In this document: positions 38,548-47,858 of the stretch, piece after piece | How the letters are laid out: every line of letters starts with the position of its first letter | Numbering within the stretch: the stretch's first letter is position 1 | Source: Mycolicibacterium sp. MU0053 | GTDB lineage: Bacteria; Actinomycetota; Actinomycetes; Mycobacteriales; Mycobacteriaceae | Direction of reading: 5' to 3' | Length of the DNA: 64,000 bases | Assembly (NCBI RefSeq): GCF_963378095.1 | Contig: NZ_OY726397.1 | Location: 3,968,001-4,032,000, forward strand | The notes under the pieces: generated by a model | Database searches by the model: none | The model's input: only the letters and a program-made list of their open reading frames with translations | What the model was told of the DNA's origin: nothing | Made by a program: the position numbers and the translations under genes

Positions 38548-39936
38548 TCAACCGGACCGCTCCCCCGCCGCGGTGTACTCGAGTTGGTCGGGGGCGTCGT
38601 CGGTGCCCGGGGTTTCGGTGCCGCCGATCGGACACCGCGCGGTCTCCGGCAGCCCGAACAGGGCGATCGCGCCCACCACACAGGCCGCCATCATGTAGTA
38701 CGCCGGCACCAGATTGTCACCGGTGGCGTTGATCATCCAGTCGTTGACCGCCGGTGCGGTGCCACCGAACAGCGACGTGGACACGTTGTAGGCGATCGCG
38801 AACCCGGCGTAGCGCACCTGCGTCGGGAACATCGCCGGGAACGTCGCCGAAATCGTGGCCAGCTGCGGCACGTACAGCAACCCGAGCACCGCGAACCCGA
38901 TCACCGCGCCGAGGATGCCGGTGCTCATCAGCATGAACATCGGGATCCCCATGACGAACAGGCCGATCAGCGAGAACCACCACAGCGGTTTGCGGCCGAC
39001 CCGGTCCGACATGCTGCCGGCGATCGGCAGGAACACCATCATCGACAACATGCCGATGATGGGCACCAGCAGCGACATCGTGTCGGACAGCCCGATCGAG
39101 GTGTCGAGGTAGGTCGGCATGTACGTCAACAGCGTGTAGTTGACGACGTTGAGCGCCACCACCAAACCGCCGAGCCGCAGGATCGGGCTCCAGAACCGCA
39201 CCAGCAGATCCTTGAACTCCGCCGAGATTCCCTTCTCGCCGCGGCCCTCGTCTTCGAGCTCCCGGAAGATCGGGGTCTCCTCCAGCCGGGAACGCAGATA
39301 GATCCCGATCAGGCCCAGCGGCGCGGCGACCAGGAACGGCAACCGCCAGCCCCAACTGTGCATCTGCTCGTCGTTGAGGATCAGCGACATGCTCAACATC
39401 AACAACGCGCCGAGGGAGAATCCGGCCAGGGTGCCGAACTCCAGGAAGCTGCCCAGGAATCCGCGGCGCCGGGTGGGCGCGTACTCGGCCATGAACGTCG
39501 CCGCCCCGCCGTACTCGCCGCCGGTGGAGAAGCCCTGGATCATCCGCAGCAGCACCATCAGCACCGGCGCCCAGAACCCGATCATGTCGTAGGTCGGCAC
39601 CAGCCCGACACACAGCGTCGCCCCCGACATCAACAGGATGGTCACCGCCAGCACCTGGCGCCGGCCGATGCGGTCGCCGAGCGGACCCCACACGAAACCG
39701 CCGAGGGGTCGGACCAGGAACGAGACGGCAAAGGTCATCAGGGCCAGCAGCGTGGCGCTCTCGGTGTCGCCCGGGAAGATCGCCGCCGAGATGTAGGCCA
39801 CCCCGTAGGCATAGATGCCGTAGTCGAACCATTCGGTGGCGTTGCCGATGGCCGAGGCCCCGATCGCGCGTTTGAGCACTTCCGGCGACGGCTGCGGTCC
39901 CTCGACACCCAATTCCTGCTGGTGCTCGCGCTCCAC
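38548..39936 (-). CDS. MHS/ProP-type MFS transporter
   Basis: A 462-residue major-facilitator permease with 12 membrane segments, of the metabolite:proton symporter subfamily. Visible are GNATEWFDYGIYAYGVAYIS in the first segment, the GPLGDRIGRR loop between segments 2 and 3, and GEYGGAATFMAEYAP. Such proteins import osmolytes, dicarboxylates or similar solutes; the specific substrate is not readable. It is a single gene, preceded by 101 bases to sppA. Confidence 0.92.
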   Translation of the reverse strand: MEREHQQELGVEGPQPSPEVLKRAIGASAIGNATEWFDYGIYAYGVAYISAAIFPGDTESATLLALMTFAVSFLVRPLGGFVWGPLGDRIGRRQVLAVTILLMSGATLCVGLVPTYDMIGFWAPVLMVLLRMIQGFSTGGEYGGAATFMAEYAPTRRRGFLGSFLEFGTLAGFSLGALLMLSMSLILNDEQMHSWGWRLPFLVAAPLGLIGIYLRSRLEETPIFRELEDEGRGEKGISAEFKDLLVRFWSPILRLGGLVVALNVVNYTLLTYMPTYLDTSIGLSDTMSLLVPIIGMLSMMVFLPIAGSMSDRVGRKPLWWFSLIGLFVMGIPMFMLMSTGILGAVIGFAVLGLLYVPQLATISATFPAMFPTQVRYAGFAIAYNVSTSLFGGTAPAVNDWMINATGDNLVPAYYMMAACVVGAIALFGLPETARCPIGGTETPGTDDAPDQLEYTAAGERSG

Positions 39937-40037
39937 AGCGACGCCCTCCTCGGGTCAGGACCGAACTGCTCGACCCGTGCTAGGTACCCACAACGGCGCC
40001 GGGCAAACCCCGCCCCGGACCGGGACCCACCGCCGAC

Positions 40038-41831
40038 CTAGAAGCGGTGCTGTCCCCACCACACCGCGTTGGCGTCGCCGAATTGGCGGTGCGCCTGGTC
40101 AACGGCCTCGATGAGGGCGCCGGCGACCATTCCCGGCAGCGCCTGGGACAGCGCTGCCGCGGCCGGAACCGAGGACGGCTTGGGCCGCAACAGGTCGCGC
40201 AGCGAAGAACCCGGATAGGACACGATCTTGGCCTTGGCGTCCGGGTCGAGGCCCGCGAGCACCTTGGCGCGGCGGACGGCGGTGCGCAGACCGCCGAGTT
40301 CGTCGACCAGGCGGTGCTCGAGCGCGTCGGCCCCGGTCCAGACCCGACCCTGCGCGATCCGGTCCACGGCCTCGACCGTCATACCGCGCCCGTCGGCCAC
40401 CCGCTCGATGAAATCGCGGTAGAGCAGGTCGGTTTCGGCCTCCACGCGGGCCTGCTGCTCGGCGGTGAACGGCGCGTTGCTCGACCACGCGTCGGCATTG
40501 GCGTTGGTGCGCACCGCCTCCGAACGTACGCCGAGGCGGTCCTTGAGGTCCCTGGCCACCAACTTGCCGGTCACCACCCCGATCGAGCCGGTGATGGTGC
40601 CCGGGTTCGCCACGATCGCGTCGGCCGACATCGACACGTAGTAGCCGCCCGAGGCCGCCACCGCACCCATCGAGGCGACCACCGGTTTGCCGGCCGCCCG
40701 GGTCCGGCCGACCTCGCGCCAGATGGTCTCCGAACCGGTCACCGAACCGCCGGGGCTTTCCACCCGCAGCACGATGGCCGCAACGTCGTCGTCGGCGGCG
40801 GCTTCGCGCAGCGCGGCGGCGATGGTGTCGCCGCCGGCGCTGGGGTTGCCGAACGGGAGCAACTGCGGACCTCCGCGGCCGCTGACGATCTGGCCGGCCA
40901 CCGTGACCACGGCGACGCATCCCCGCCCCTTGCGGCCCGGGATGTTCATGCTGGGCAGTTCGGGTTTGCCGCTGCGGGCGTACCTCGACAGGTACAGCCG
41001 GGCCGGCGCGTCGTCGCCGTCGGGGTCGCCGGTGGTCGATGTAATACCTTCGGCGCCAACAAGTTCGGCGATCCGACCATAAGCCTCGTCACGGAAACCG
41101 ACGCGGTCGATCAGGCCGCCGGCCAGCGCGTCCTCGCGCAGCAGCGGCGCCCGGTCGGCGAGTGCGTCGACCGCCGCGACCTCGATGCCCCGGGATTCGG
41201 CCACCCCCTGCCACACCTGGGCCGCCAGGCTCTCCACGATCCGGGTGTCGGCCTCCCGATGCGCCGTGGTGTAGCCGTCCTCGGTGAACAGACTGGCCGC
41301 CGACTTGTACTGACCGCGGGCCACGAACTGCGGCTCGATGCCGGCCTTGTCCAACGCGTCGCGCAGGAACATCGGGCTGGTGGCAAACCCGATCAGCCCG
41401 ACCGTGCCCGAGGGTTGCAACCACACCTCGCCGAACGCCGAGGCCAGGTAGTAGGACAGCGTGCCGGGGTAGGTTTCGGCCCACGCCAGTGACGGTTTCA
41501 CGGCGCTGAAGGCCGCGATCGCCTCGCGCAACTCCTGGATCGGGCCCGGCGGTGCGGCGTTGATCTGCACCCGGGCGATCAGCCCGGCGACGCGCTGGTC
41601 GTCGGCCGCACGATGGATCGTCGCGACCGTCTCCCGCAAGGTCAGCGGGCGGCGCTGGCCCACCACGTTCGACAGCATCGCCAGCGGTCCGGGGTTCCCC
41701 GTCTCCGGCGGCACCGTGTCCAGGTCGAGTTCGAGGATGCAGCCGGCGGGCACCCCGTTGTGGCGGGCGGTGTCGACCTTCTTGGCCAAGGCGCGCACAT
41801 CGTCGGGCAGGGCGGGCAGCAGAGAGAACAT
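40038..41831 (-). CDS. sppA: Signal peptide peptidase SppA, 67K type
   Basis: A 597-residue membrane-associated serine peptidase that degrades released signal peptides. It has two tandem Clp-like domains. The general-base Lys is in ARGQYKSAASLF in the N-terminal half and the nucleophile Ser is in AVAASGGYYVSM in the C-terminal half. I see no clear N-terminal membrane segment. From memory sppA (Rv0724) follows rplO in M. tuberculosis too; here a DUF732 gene lies between them. Confidence 0.95.
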   Translation of the reverse strand: MFSLLPALPDDVRALAKKVDTARHNGVPAGCILELDLDTVPPETGNPGPLAMLSNVVGQRRPLTLRETVATIHRAADDQRVAGLIARVQINAAPPGPIQELREAIAAFSAVKPSLAWAETYPGTLSYYLASAFGEVWLQPSGTVGLIGFATSPMFLRDALDKAGIEPQFVARGQYKSAASLFTEDGYTTAHREADTRIVESLAAQVWQGVAESRGIEVAAVDALADRAPLLREDALAGGLIDRVGFRDEAYGRIAELVGAEGITSTTGDPDGDDAPARLYLSRYARSGKPELPSMNIPGRKGRGCVAVVTVAGQIVSGRGGPQLLPFGNPSAGGDTIAAALREAAADDDVAAIVLRVESPGGSVTGSETIWREVGRTRAAGKPVVASMGAVAASGGYYVSMSADAIVANPGTITGSIGVVTGKLVARDLKDRLGVRSEAVRTNANADAWSSNAPFTAEQQARVEAETDLLYRDFIERVADGRGMTVEAVDRIAQGRVWTGADALEHRLVDELGGLRTAVRRAKVLAGLDPDAKAKIVSYPGSSLRDLLRPKPSSVPAAAALSQALPGMVAGALIEAVDQAHRQFGDANAVWWGQHRF

Positions 41832-41918
41832 GAAACCGAGGGTACCGACCGGCGCCGCCGCGATAGATTCGCGGCGCTCTCATCGGCGGGGACGTCGACG
41901 AGGGTTACCGCAACCCGG

Positions 41919-42278
41919 TCAGCGCCCGGCGACCGACCCGTGCTCCGGGCAGTAGACCACGACCGAGGCCCGCATCAGCGAGACCGCCTGGCCGCGCGTC
42001 AGACCGCTCTTTTCCAAGGTGTTCACCACGCCGCGGACCGTCGGGACCGGGTCGATGGTGCGCGCGCGACCGGAGGTGAGCATCTCGCATACGTCGCGGC
42101 CGACCTTGGGCAGGTCGACATCGGCGGACATCTGGATCCCCATCTTGGAGACCGCATCGGTGAACCGCTGGTCGTCCGGGCCGGCATGGGCGGCCCCGGC
42201 ACCGAGCAGCGCGGCGCCGACGCCGGCGGCGGTCAGCAGCGCGACGAGGCTGCGATGGGTCCGACGCCGGTGCTCCAT
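41919..42278 (-). CDS. DUF732-domain secreted protein
   Basis: A 119-residue exported protein of a mycobacterial family of unknown function. A signal peptide covers about residues 9-33 (SLVALLTAAGVGAALLGAGA), cut near AHA. The mature part has two Cys (DVCEML and VYCPEHG) that probably form a disulfide, and the helical pattern of DUF732. AAGGAG lies before the ATG. Confidence 0.88.
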   Translation of the reverse strand: MEHRRRTHRSLVALLTAAGVGAALLGAGAAHAGPDDQRFTDAVSKMGIQMSADVDLPKVGRDVCEMLTSGRARTIDPVPTVRGVVNTLEKSGLTRGQAVSLMRASVVVYCPEHGSVAGR

Positions 42279-42340
42279 GAAATCTCCTTGGTCCTCGACA
42301 GCCGCAGTTTAGTCAGCTCGCGGTGGATCCGCCCAATACA

Positions 42341-42370
42341 GAAGTGCCCCCGCCGGAGCGGGGGCACTTC
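42341..42370 (-). terminator. Strong hairpin terminator after rplO
   Basis: A perfect 13-base-pair stem, GAAGTGCCCCCGC and its complement, closes a four-base loop. On the transcript strand the loop reads UCCG closed by C-G, a stable UNCG tetraloop. No U-run follows. It lies 27 bases after the rplO stop and ends the spc operon. Confidence 0.85.
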
Positions 42371-42396
42371 CTATGTCGATATCAGCTGGCGGGCTG

Positions 42397-42852
42397 TTAC
42401 AGCTCCGTGGCGGTGCCGCCGGCGGCCGTGATGGCCTCCCGCGCGCTGCCGCTGAACTTGTGCGCGACCACGTCGACCTTCGTCGAGAGCTTGCCGTCGC
42501 CCAGCACCTTCACCAGAACGTTCTTGCGGACCAGGCCCGCGCCGACGAAGTCGTCGATCCCGATGCTGCCGCCGTTGGGGAACGCCTTGGCGATCTCCCC
42601 GACATTGACGACGGCGTACTCGGTGCGGAACCGGTTCTTGAAGCCCTTGAGCTTGGGCAGCCGCATGTGAATCGGCATCTGCCCGCCCTCGAACGTCGCC
42701 GGCACGTTCTTGCGCGCCTTGGTGCCCTTGGTGCCGCGACCGGCGGTCTTGCCCTTGGATCCCTCGCCACGACCCACGCGGGTCTTGGCGGTCTTGGACC
42801 CGGCGGCCGGCTTCAGGTCATGGAGCTTGATGACCGATGAGTCCGAGCTCAT
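42397..42852 (-). CDS. rplO: 50S ribosomal protein uL15
   Basis: Late-assembly large-subunit protein, 151 residues, with the Gly-rich [19 protein letters not shown] start and the [16 protein letters not shown] core. ATG 42852 overlaps the rpmD stop (ATGA). Last gene of the spc operon, followed by a strong terminator rather than secY. Confidence 0.98.
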   Translation of the reverse strand: MSSDSSVIKLHDLKPAAGSKTAKTRVGRGEGSKGKTAGRGTKGTKARKNVPATFEGGQMPIHMRLPKLKGFKNRFRTEYAVVNVGEIAKAFPNGGSIGIDDFVGAGLVRKNVLVKVLGDGKLSTKVDVVAHKFSGSAREAITAAGGTATEL

Positions 42853-43043
42853 TTGTCGCCCTCCTTGACTTCCTCGACCTCGACGAGATGGTGCACGACG
42901 CGAATCAGACCGCGGGTCTGCGCGTCATCCTTGCGCACCACCGAATGGCGGATCTTGCGCAGGCCCAGCGTACGCAGGCTCTCGCGCTGATTCCAGCGCG
43001 CGCCTATGGTGCCGCGCACCTGGGTGATCTTGAGCTCTGACAT
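42849..43043 (-). CDS. rpmD: 50S ribosomal protein uL30
   Basis: Small large-subunit protein, 64 residues, canonical ([20 protein letters not shown]). Its GHH-like tail is lengthened by an acidic [10 protein letters not shown] end. It overlaps rplO by four bases and follows rpsE after two. Confidence 0.97.
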   Translation of the reverse strand: MSELKITQVRGTIGARWNQRESLRTLGLRKIRHSVVRKDDAQTRGLIRVVHHLVEVEEVKEGDK

Positions 43044-43045
43044 GT

Positions 43046-43759
43046 CTATGCGTTTCCTTCACGCGCCGCTACGGCAGCCAGCGCATCACTTTCCCGACGC
43101 GCGCGCAGCATCCGCGCCGGCGCGACGTCCTCGATCGGCAGACCGCGACGGGCCGCCACCTCTTCGGGACGCTGCAGCATCTTCAGCGCGGCCACGGTGG
43201 CATGCACCACGTTGATCGCGTTGTCGCTGCCCAGCGACTTGGCCAGGATGTCGTGCACGCCCGCGCATTCCAGCACGGCACGCACGGCACCACCGGCGAT
43301 CACTCCGGTACCGGCACTGGCCGGACGCAGCATCACGACACCGGCAGCGGCCTCGCCCTGCACCGGATGGGTGATGGTGCCACCGATCAGCGGCACCCGG
43401 AAGAAGTTCTTGCGAGCCTCTTCGACGCCCTTGGCGATCGCGGCCGGTACTTCCTTGGCCTTGCCGTAGCCGACACCGACCATGCTCTTGCCGTCGCCGA
43501 CGATGACCAGCGCGGTGAAGCTGAACCGGCGACCACCCTTGACGACCTTGGAGACCCGGTTGATGGTCACGACGCGCTCGAGGTAGTTGTTCTTGTCGCC
43601 GCTGTCGCGGCCGCCGCGGCTACCGCGGTCGTCACGCCGGCCACGGCCGCCGTCACGTCCGCCGCGTCCGCCACGCTCGGTGTCGGTCCGGGTACCGGCG
43701 GTCGGGGCGCCGGAGCTGGCGGCTGGCTCAGCCGCAGCGCCCGTAGTCTGCTCCGCCAT
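43046..43759 (-). CDS. rpsE: 30S ribosomal protein uS5
   Basis: Decoding-fidelity protein of the 30S body, 237 residues. The S5 core begins at about residue 60 ([20 protein letters not shown]). It is preceded by an unusual low-complexity extension rich in Ala, then Arg/Gly ([20 protein letters not shown]). Such extensions are found in actinobacterial uS5 but the Arg/Gly repeat is striking here. Between rplR and rpmD in the spc operon. Confidence 0.97.
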   Translation of the reverse strand: MAEQTTGAAAEPAASSGAPTAGTRTDTERGGRGGRDGGRGRRDDRGSRGGRDSGDKNNYLERVVTINRVSKVVKGGRRFSFTALVIVGDGKSMVGVGYGKAKEVPAAIAKGVEEARKNFFRVPLIGGTITHPVQGEAAAGVVMLRPASAGTGVIAGGAVRAVLECAGVHDILAKSLGSDNAINVVHATVAALKMLQRPEEVAARRGLPIEDVAPARMLRARRESDALAAVAAREGNA

Positions 43760-43784
43760 TATGCGGTCCTTCCGTTGTCAGTCA

Positions 43785-44189
43785 CTAGAACTTCAGTCCA
43801 TTCTCGCGGGCGGCATCGGCCAAGGCCGCGATGCGTCCGCCGTAGGTGTATCCGCCACGGTCGAACACCACGGCTTCGATTCCGGCGGCCTTGGCGCGCT
43901 CGGCGATCAGCTGACCGACCCGGACGCTCTTGCCCTTCTTGTCACCCTCGACGCCACGCACGTCGGCCTCGATGGAGGAGGCCGCCGCCAGCGTGGTGCC
44001 GGTCAGGTCGTCGACAAGTTGAACGTGGATGTGCCGCGAGGAGCGGTTGACCACCAGGCGGGGCCGCTGGGCGGTGCCGGCGACCTTCTTGCGCAACCGC
44101 GCATGCCGACGCAACCGCGCCACCCGCCGGGCGGCGGAGATGCTCTGCCCCACCGGCTGATGCTTCTTGGTAGTGGATGTCTGCGCCAT
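43785..44189 (-). CDS. rplR: 50S ribosomal protein uL18
   Basis: 5S rRNA-binding protein of the central protuberance, 134 residues. The basic start ([20 protein letters not shown]) and the [12 protein letters not shown] strand are canonical. Two bases after rplF, 25 before rpsE. Confidence 0.98.
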   Translation of the reverse strand: MAQTSTTKKHQPVGQSISAARRVARLRRHARLRKKVAGTAQRPRLVVNRSSRHIHVQLVDDLTGTTLAAASSIEADVRGVEGDKKGKSVRVGQLIAERAKAAGIEAVVFDRGGYTYGGRIAALADAARENGLKF

Positions 44190-44191
44190 AT

Positions 44192-44731
44192 CTACTTACC
44201 TGTCTTTCCGACCTTGCGGCGGATCTGCTCACCCTCGTAGCGGATGCCCTTGCCCTTGTAGGGGTCGCTCTTCCGCAGGCGACGAATGTTGGCCGCCATC
44301 TGGCCGACCTTCTGCTTGTCGATCCCGGAGATCGAGAACTTCGTCGGGGTCTCCACCGCGAAGGTGACGCCCTCGGGAGCGTCGATCTGCACCGGGTGGC
44401 TGTAACCGAGCGCGAACTCCAGGGTGTTGCCCTTGGCCACGACGCGGTAACCGACCCCGAAGATCTCCATCTTGGTCGTGTAACCCTCGGTCACCCCGGT
44501 CACGAGGTTGGCGATCAGCGTCCGCGACAGCCCATGCAGGCTGCGGTTGTGCCGGTCGTCGTCCGGGCGGGTGACCACAATGGCACCGTCGTCGTCGCGC
44601 TGCACCACAATCGGTTCGGCGACGTTGAGCGACAGCGTGCCCTTGGGGCCCTTGACGGACACGTGCTGTCCGTCGATCGTCACATCGACCCCGGACGGAA
44701 CCGGGACCGGATTCTTTCCAATACGCGACAT
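44192..44731 (-). CDS. rplF: 50S ribosomal protein uL6
   Basis: Large-subunit protein near the factor-binding site, 179 residues. Starts [20 protein letters not shown]; the C-terminal domain has the [16 protein letters not shown] signature. Canonical length and order. Confidence 0.98.
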   Translation of the reverse strand: MSRIGKNPVPVPSGVDVTIDGQHVSVKGPKGTLSLNVAEPIVVQRDDDGAIVVTRPDDDRHNRSLHGLSRTLIANLVTGVTEGYTTKMEIFGVGYRVVAKGNTLEFALGYSHPVQIDAPEGVTFAVETPTKFSISGIDKQKVGQMAANIRRLRKSDPYKGKGIRYEGEQIRRKVGKTGK

Positions 44732-44752
44732 AGTCTTGTTGCTCCTATCCCG

Positions 44753-45151
44753 CTACCAGACGAAGGCGAGGACTTCGCCGCCCACGCCTTGTCGAGCTGC
44801 CTGACGGTCGGTGAGCAGACCCGAGGACGTGGAGATGATCGCCACGCCCAGGCCGCCGAGCACCCGAGGCAGATTGGTGGACTTTGCATAAACCCGCAGA
44901 CCGGGCTTGGACACCCGCCGCAGGCCGGCGATGCTGCGCTCACGGCTGGGGCCGTACTTGAGCGAAACAACCAGGGCCTTGCCGACGCGGGCGTCTTCGG
45001 TCCGGTAATCGGTGATGTAACCCTCGCTCTTGAGGATCTCGGCGATGTTGGCCTTGATCTTCGAGTGCGGGAGGGTCACCTCGTCGTGATACGCCGAGTT
45101 GGCGTTACGCAGACGTGTCAAGAAGTCTGCGATCGGATCCGTCATTGTCAT
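44753..45151 (-). CDS. rpsH: 30S ribosomal protein uS8
   Basis: 16S rRNA-binding assembly protein, 132 residues; in E. coli it represses the spc operon. [20 protein letters not shown] and the late [20 protein letters not shown] are canonical. Separated from rpsN by 85 bases, the longest gap inside this operon. Confidence 0.98.
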   Translation of the reverse strand: MTMTDPIADFLTRLRNANSAYHDEVTLPHSKIKANIAEILKSEGYITDYRTEDARVGKALVVSLKYGPSRERSIAGLRRVSKPGLRVYAKSTNLPRVLGGLGVAIISTSSGLLTDRQAARQGVGGEVLAFVW

Positions 45152-45236
45152 GACAGGTATGTCACCTTCCTCGCGGCGGTTCCCTGATACTCGTCAGGGC
45201 CTGCCGCGCCCTTACTTGGTCTGTGGGTGGTTTTGG

Positions 45237-45422
45237 TTACCAGCTGGATTTCTGCACGCCGGGCAGCTCGCCCGCATGCGCCATCTCACGCAAGCAGATG
45301 CGGCAGAGGCCGAACTTGCGGTAGACCGAGTGGGGCCGACCGCACTTGTTGCAGCGGGTGTAGCCACGCACCTTGAACTTGGGCTTCTTGTTGGCCTTGT
45401 TGACCAGCGCTTTCTTTGCCAT
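45237..45422 (-). CDS. rpsN: 30S ribosomal protein uS14, zinc-binding type Z
   Basis: A 61-residue protein from ATG 45422. Two CxxC pairs (RCNKCGR and LCRICLR) bind zinc. The short form sits in the spc operon, while a longer zinc-free form is usually encoded elsewhere in mycobacteria. The frame is open further upstream, but that would overlap rplE. Confidence 0.97.
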   Translation of the reverse strand: MAKKALVNKANKKPKFKVRGYTRCNKCGRPHSVYRKFGLCRICLREMAHAGELPGVQKSSW

Positions 45423-45426
45423 CTGC

Positions 45427-45999
45427 TCAGTTCTCCTTGAACGGAAAGCCGAGGGCCCGCAGCAGCGCTCGTCCTTCGTCGTCATTCGTCGCCGAGGTGA
45501 CGACGGTGATGTCCATGCCGCGGGGACGGTCGATCGAGTCCACGTCGATTTCGTGGAACACCGATTGCTCGGTCAGACCGAAGGTGTAGTTGCCGGTGCC
45601 GTCGAACTGCTTCGGGCTCAGGCCGCGGAAGTCGCGGATACGGGGCAGCGAGATCGAGATCAGCCGATCCAGGAACTCCCACATCCGGTCGCCGCGCAGG
45701 GTCACCCGCGCGCCGATGGGCATGCCCTCGCGCAGCTTGAACTGTGCGATGGACTTGCGGGCCTTGCGGATCTCCGGCTTCTGGCCGGTGATCAGGGCGA
45801 GGTCGTTGACGGCGCCGTTGATCAGCTTCGCGTCGCGAGCGGCGTCGCCGACACCCATGTTCACGACGACCTTCACCACGCCCGGGATCTGCATGACGTT
45901 GGCGAAGTCGAACTCTTTTTGCAGCGTGTCGCGGATTTCCTCGCGGTAGCGCTGCTTGAGCCGGGGCTGCACCTTCTCGGTGGTTTCTGCGGTGGTCAC
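45427..45999 (-). CDS. rplE: 50S ribosomal protein uL5
   Basis: 5S rRNA-binding and P-site tRNA-contacting protein, 190 residues. Includes [20 protein letters not shown] and the [20 protein letters not shown] tail. The GTG start overlaps the rplX stop (GTGA); rpsN follows after four bases. Confidence 0.98.
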   Translation of the reverse strand: MTTAETTEKVQPRLKQRYREEIRDTLQKEFDFANVMQIPGVVKVVVNMGVGDAARDAKLINGAVNDLALITGQKPEIRKARKSIAQFKLREGMPIGARVTLRGDRMWEFLDRLISISLPRIRDFRGLSPKQFDGTGNYTFGLTEQSVFHEIDVDSIDRPRGMDITVVTSATNDDEGRALLRALGFPFKEN

Positions 46000-46319
46000 T
46001 TCTGAATGTCCTTGCCGTTCGTCTTGGCGATGCGGACGCGCTTGCCGCTCTCTTCGTCGGTGCGGTATCCCACGCGGGTCGGCTTGCCGTCGGAGTCGAC
46101 CACCATCACGTTGGACACGTGGATCGGGGCTTCCTGGGTGACGATGCCGCCCGAGGAGGCGCCACGCTCGGTCGACGAGACCGCGGTGTGCTTCTTCATC
46201 CGGTTGACACCCTCGACCAGGATGCGGTTGCGGGTCGGGTAGGCCTGCAGGACCTTGCCCTTGGCGCCCTTGTCCTTACCGGAGATGACGAGGACGGTGT
46301 CGCCCTTGTGAATCTTCAT
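45996..46319 (-). CDS. rplX: 50S ribosomal protein uL24
   Basis: Assembly-initiator protein of the large subunit, 107 residues, KOW motif at the start ([20 protein letters not shown]). It starts directly after the rplN stop with no gap and overlaps rplE by four bases. Confidence 0.98.
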   Translation of the reverse strand: MKIHKGDTVLVISGKDKGAKGKVLQAYPTRNRILVEGVNRMKKHTAVSSTERGASSGGIVTQEAPIHVSNVMVVDSDGKPTRVGYRTDEESGKRVRIAKTNGKDIQK

Positions 46320-46688
<369 letters not shown>

Positions 46689-46900
46689 TAGATCTCCTAT
46701 ATTTTCCCAGCCCGCATCGTTCGGTCCCGGCCGAAACGAACTGGTCTTCCTCGTTGCGCACGCCAAAGATCCCCCGACAATCCCTGCATATCGGCCAGGG
46801 CATGCCGGAAAAACCTTGACGAGCTCGGTCTTCGTCACCGAAGGGCACGCGGGGCCGATGAAGCTCTCATCGACCGAGGTCTGCCCACGACAACCACTAG

Positions 46901-46929
46901 AGTCTAGGTGACGAGCAGCCCTGCACCAA
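46901..46929 (-). promoter_or_regulatory. Candidate promoter of the rplN (spc) operon
   Basis: On the minus strand TTGGTG (46924-46929) and TAGACT (46901-46906) are separated by exactly 17 bases. The -10 overlaps a perfect CTAGA-G-TCTAG palindrome (46897-46907). Transcription would start about 205 bases before rplN, leaving a long leader with no gene in it. The region 46689-46946 is otherwise unassigned. Confidence 0.4.
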
Positions 46930-46946
46930 ATCTGCGCCGACAGCGC

Positions 46947-47831
46947 TCAGCCGCGCACACAGCGGAACCCGATATGGGTGGTCGCACTGTCCTGGGCCTG
47001 CGGGGATCTCGCGGCGGGCCGATAACGGTGACAGTACTCCGGCGCGCACAAATGCGAGCCGCCCTTCAGCACCTGGCTGACCGCGGGGTCCGGGTCCCGC
47101 GGGGGCGGGCAGCACCCGTTCTCGGGCGGCCGGCCGGGCCGGTGCCGGGCGGCGTATCGGGTGGTGGTCCACTCCCATACGTTGCCGATCATGTCGACGA
47201 GCCCGAAGTCGTTGGCCCGGAAGGTGCCGACCGGGGAGGTCCCGACCCAGCCCCGTGCGCCGTCGTTGCGATACGGAAACCGGCCCTGCCAGGTGTTGGC
47301 CATGAGCGTCCCGCCCGGGGCGGCCTCCGCACCCCATGCGTAGGTGGTGTCGGCGCCGGCCGCGGCGGCGTACTCCCATTCGGCCTCGGTGGGCAGCCGA
47401 CGCCCGGCCCAGGCCGCGTAGGCCGCCGCATCCGGATAGGCGATCTGGACCACGGGGTGTTCCGGCCGGTCGGCGACGGTGCTGTCCGGCCCGAACGGGT
47501 GCTGCCAACAGGCGCCGGGCACCCAATGCCACCATTGCCGCCAGTCGCGCAGGTCGACCGGACCCGCGGTGGGACGGAACACCAGCGCGCCGGGCTGCAG
47601 ATCCGACTCGGCCACGCCCGGGTAGAGCGCCGGATCCAGCGGGCGTTCCGCCACCGTGCGGTAGCCGGTGGCGGCGACGAACTCGGCGAACTGCGCGTTG
47701 GTCACCGGATGCCGCTCCACCGCCAGGGCCGCGACCGTGACGGGGTGGACCGGGGCCTCCTCGGGATAGAACGCCGTCGACCCCATCCGGAAGGTGCCGC
47801 CCGGCAGCTCGATCAGTTCGGTGAGCGCCAC
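46947..47831 (-). CDS. Formylglycine-generating enzyme (sulfatase activator)
   Basis: Oxidises the active-site Cys of sulfatases to formylglycine. The 294-residue C-type-lectin-fold protein has the family blocks FRMGSTAFYPEEAPVHPVTV and RRLPTEAEWEYAAAAG. The active-site pair Cys262/Cys267 lies in GGSHLCAPEYCHRYRPAAR. Starts at GTG 47831, 27 bases after the arylsulfatase stop on the same strand, so substrate and activator are made together. From memory M. tuberculosis has the same pair at this locus (Rv0711-Rv0712). Confidence 0.95.
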   Translation of the reverse strand: MALTELIELPGGTFRMGSTAFYPEEAPVHPVTVAALAVERHPVTNAQFAEFVAATGYRTVAERPLDPALYPGVAESDLQPGALVFRPTAGPVDLRDWRQWWHWVPGACWQHPFGPDSTVADRPEHPVVQIAYPDAAAYAAWAGRRLPTEAEWEYAAAAGADTTYAWGAEAAPGGTLMANTWQGRFPYRNDGARGWVGTSPVGTFRANDFGLVDMIGNVWEWTTTRYAARHRPGRPPENGCCPPPRDPDPAVSQVLKGGSHLCAPEYCHRYRPAARSPQAQDSATTHIGFRCVRG

Positions 47832-47858
47832 GGGATCAGGTTATCGGGGCGTCTCGGG

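Noticed and set aside
38314..40041. 575-codon plus-strand frame opposite the MHS transporter
   Set aside because: Antisense of membrane-protein codons gives a His/Arg/Gln-rich shadow; no start signal or known domain.
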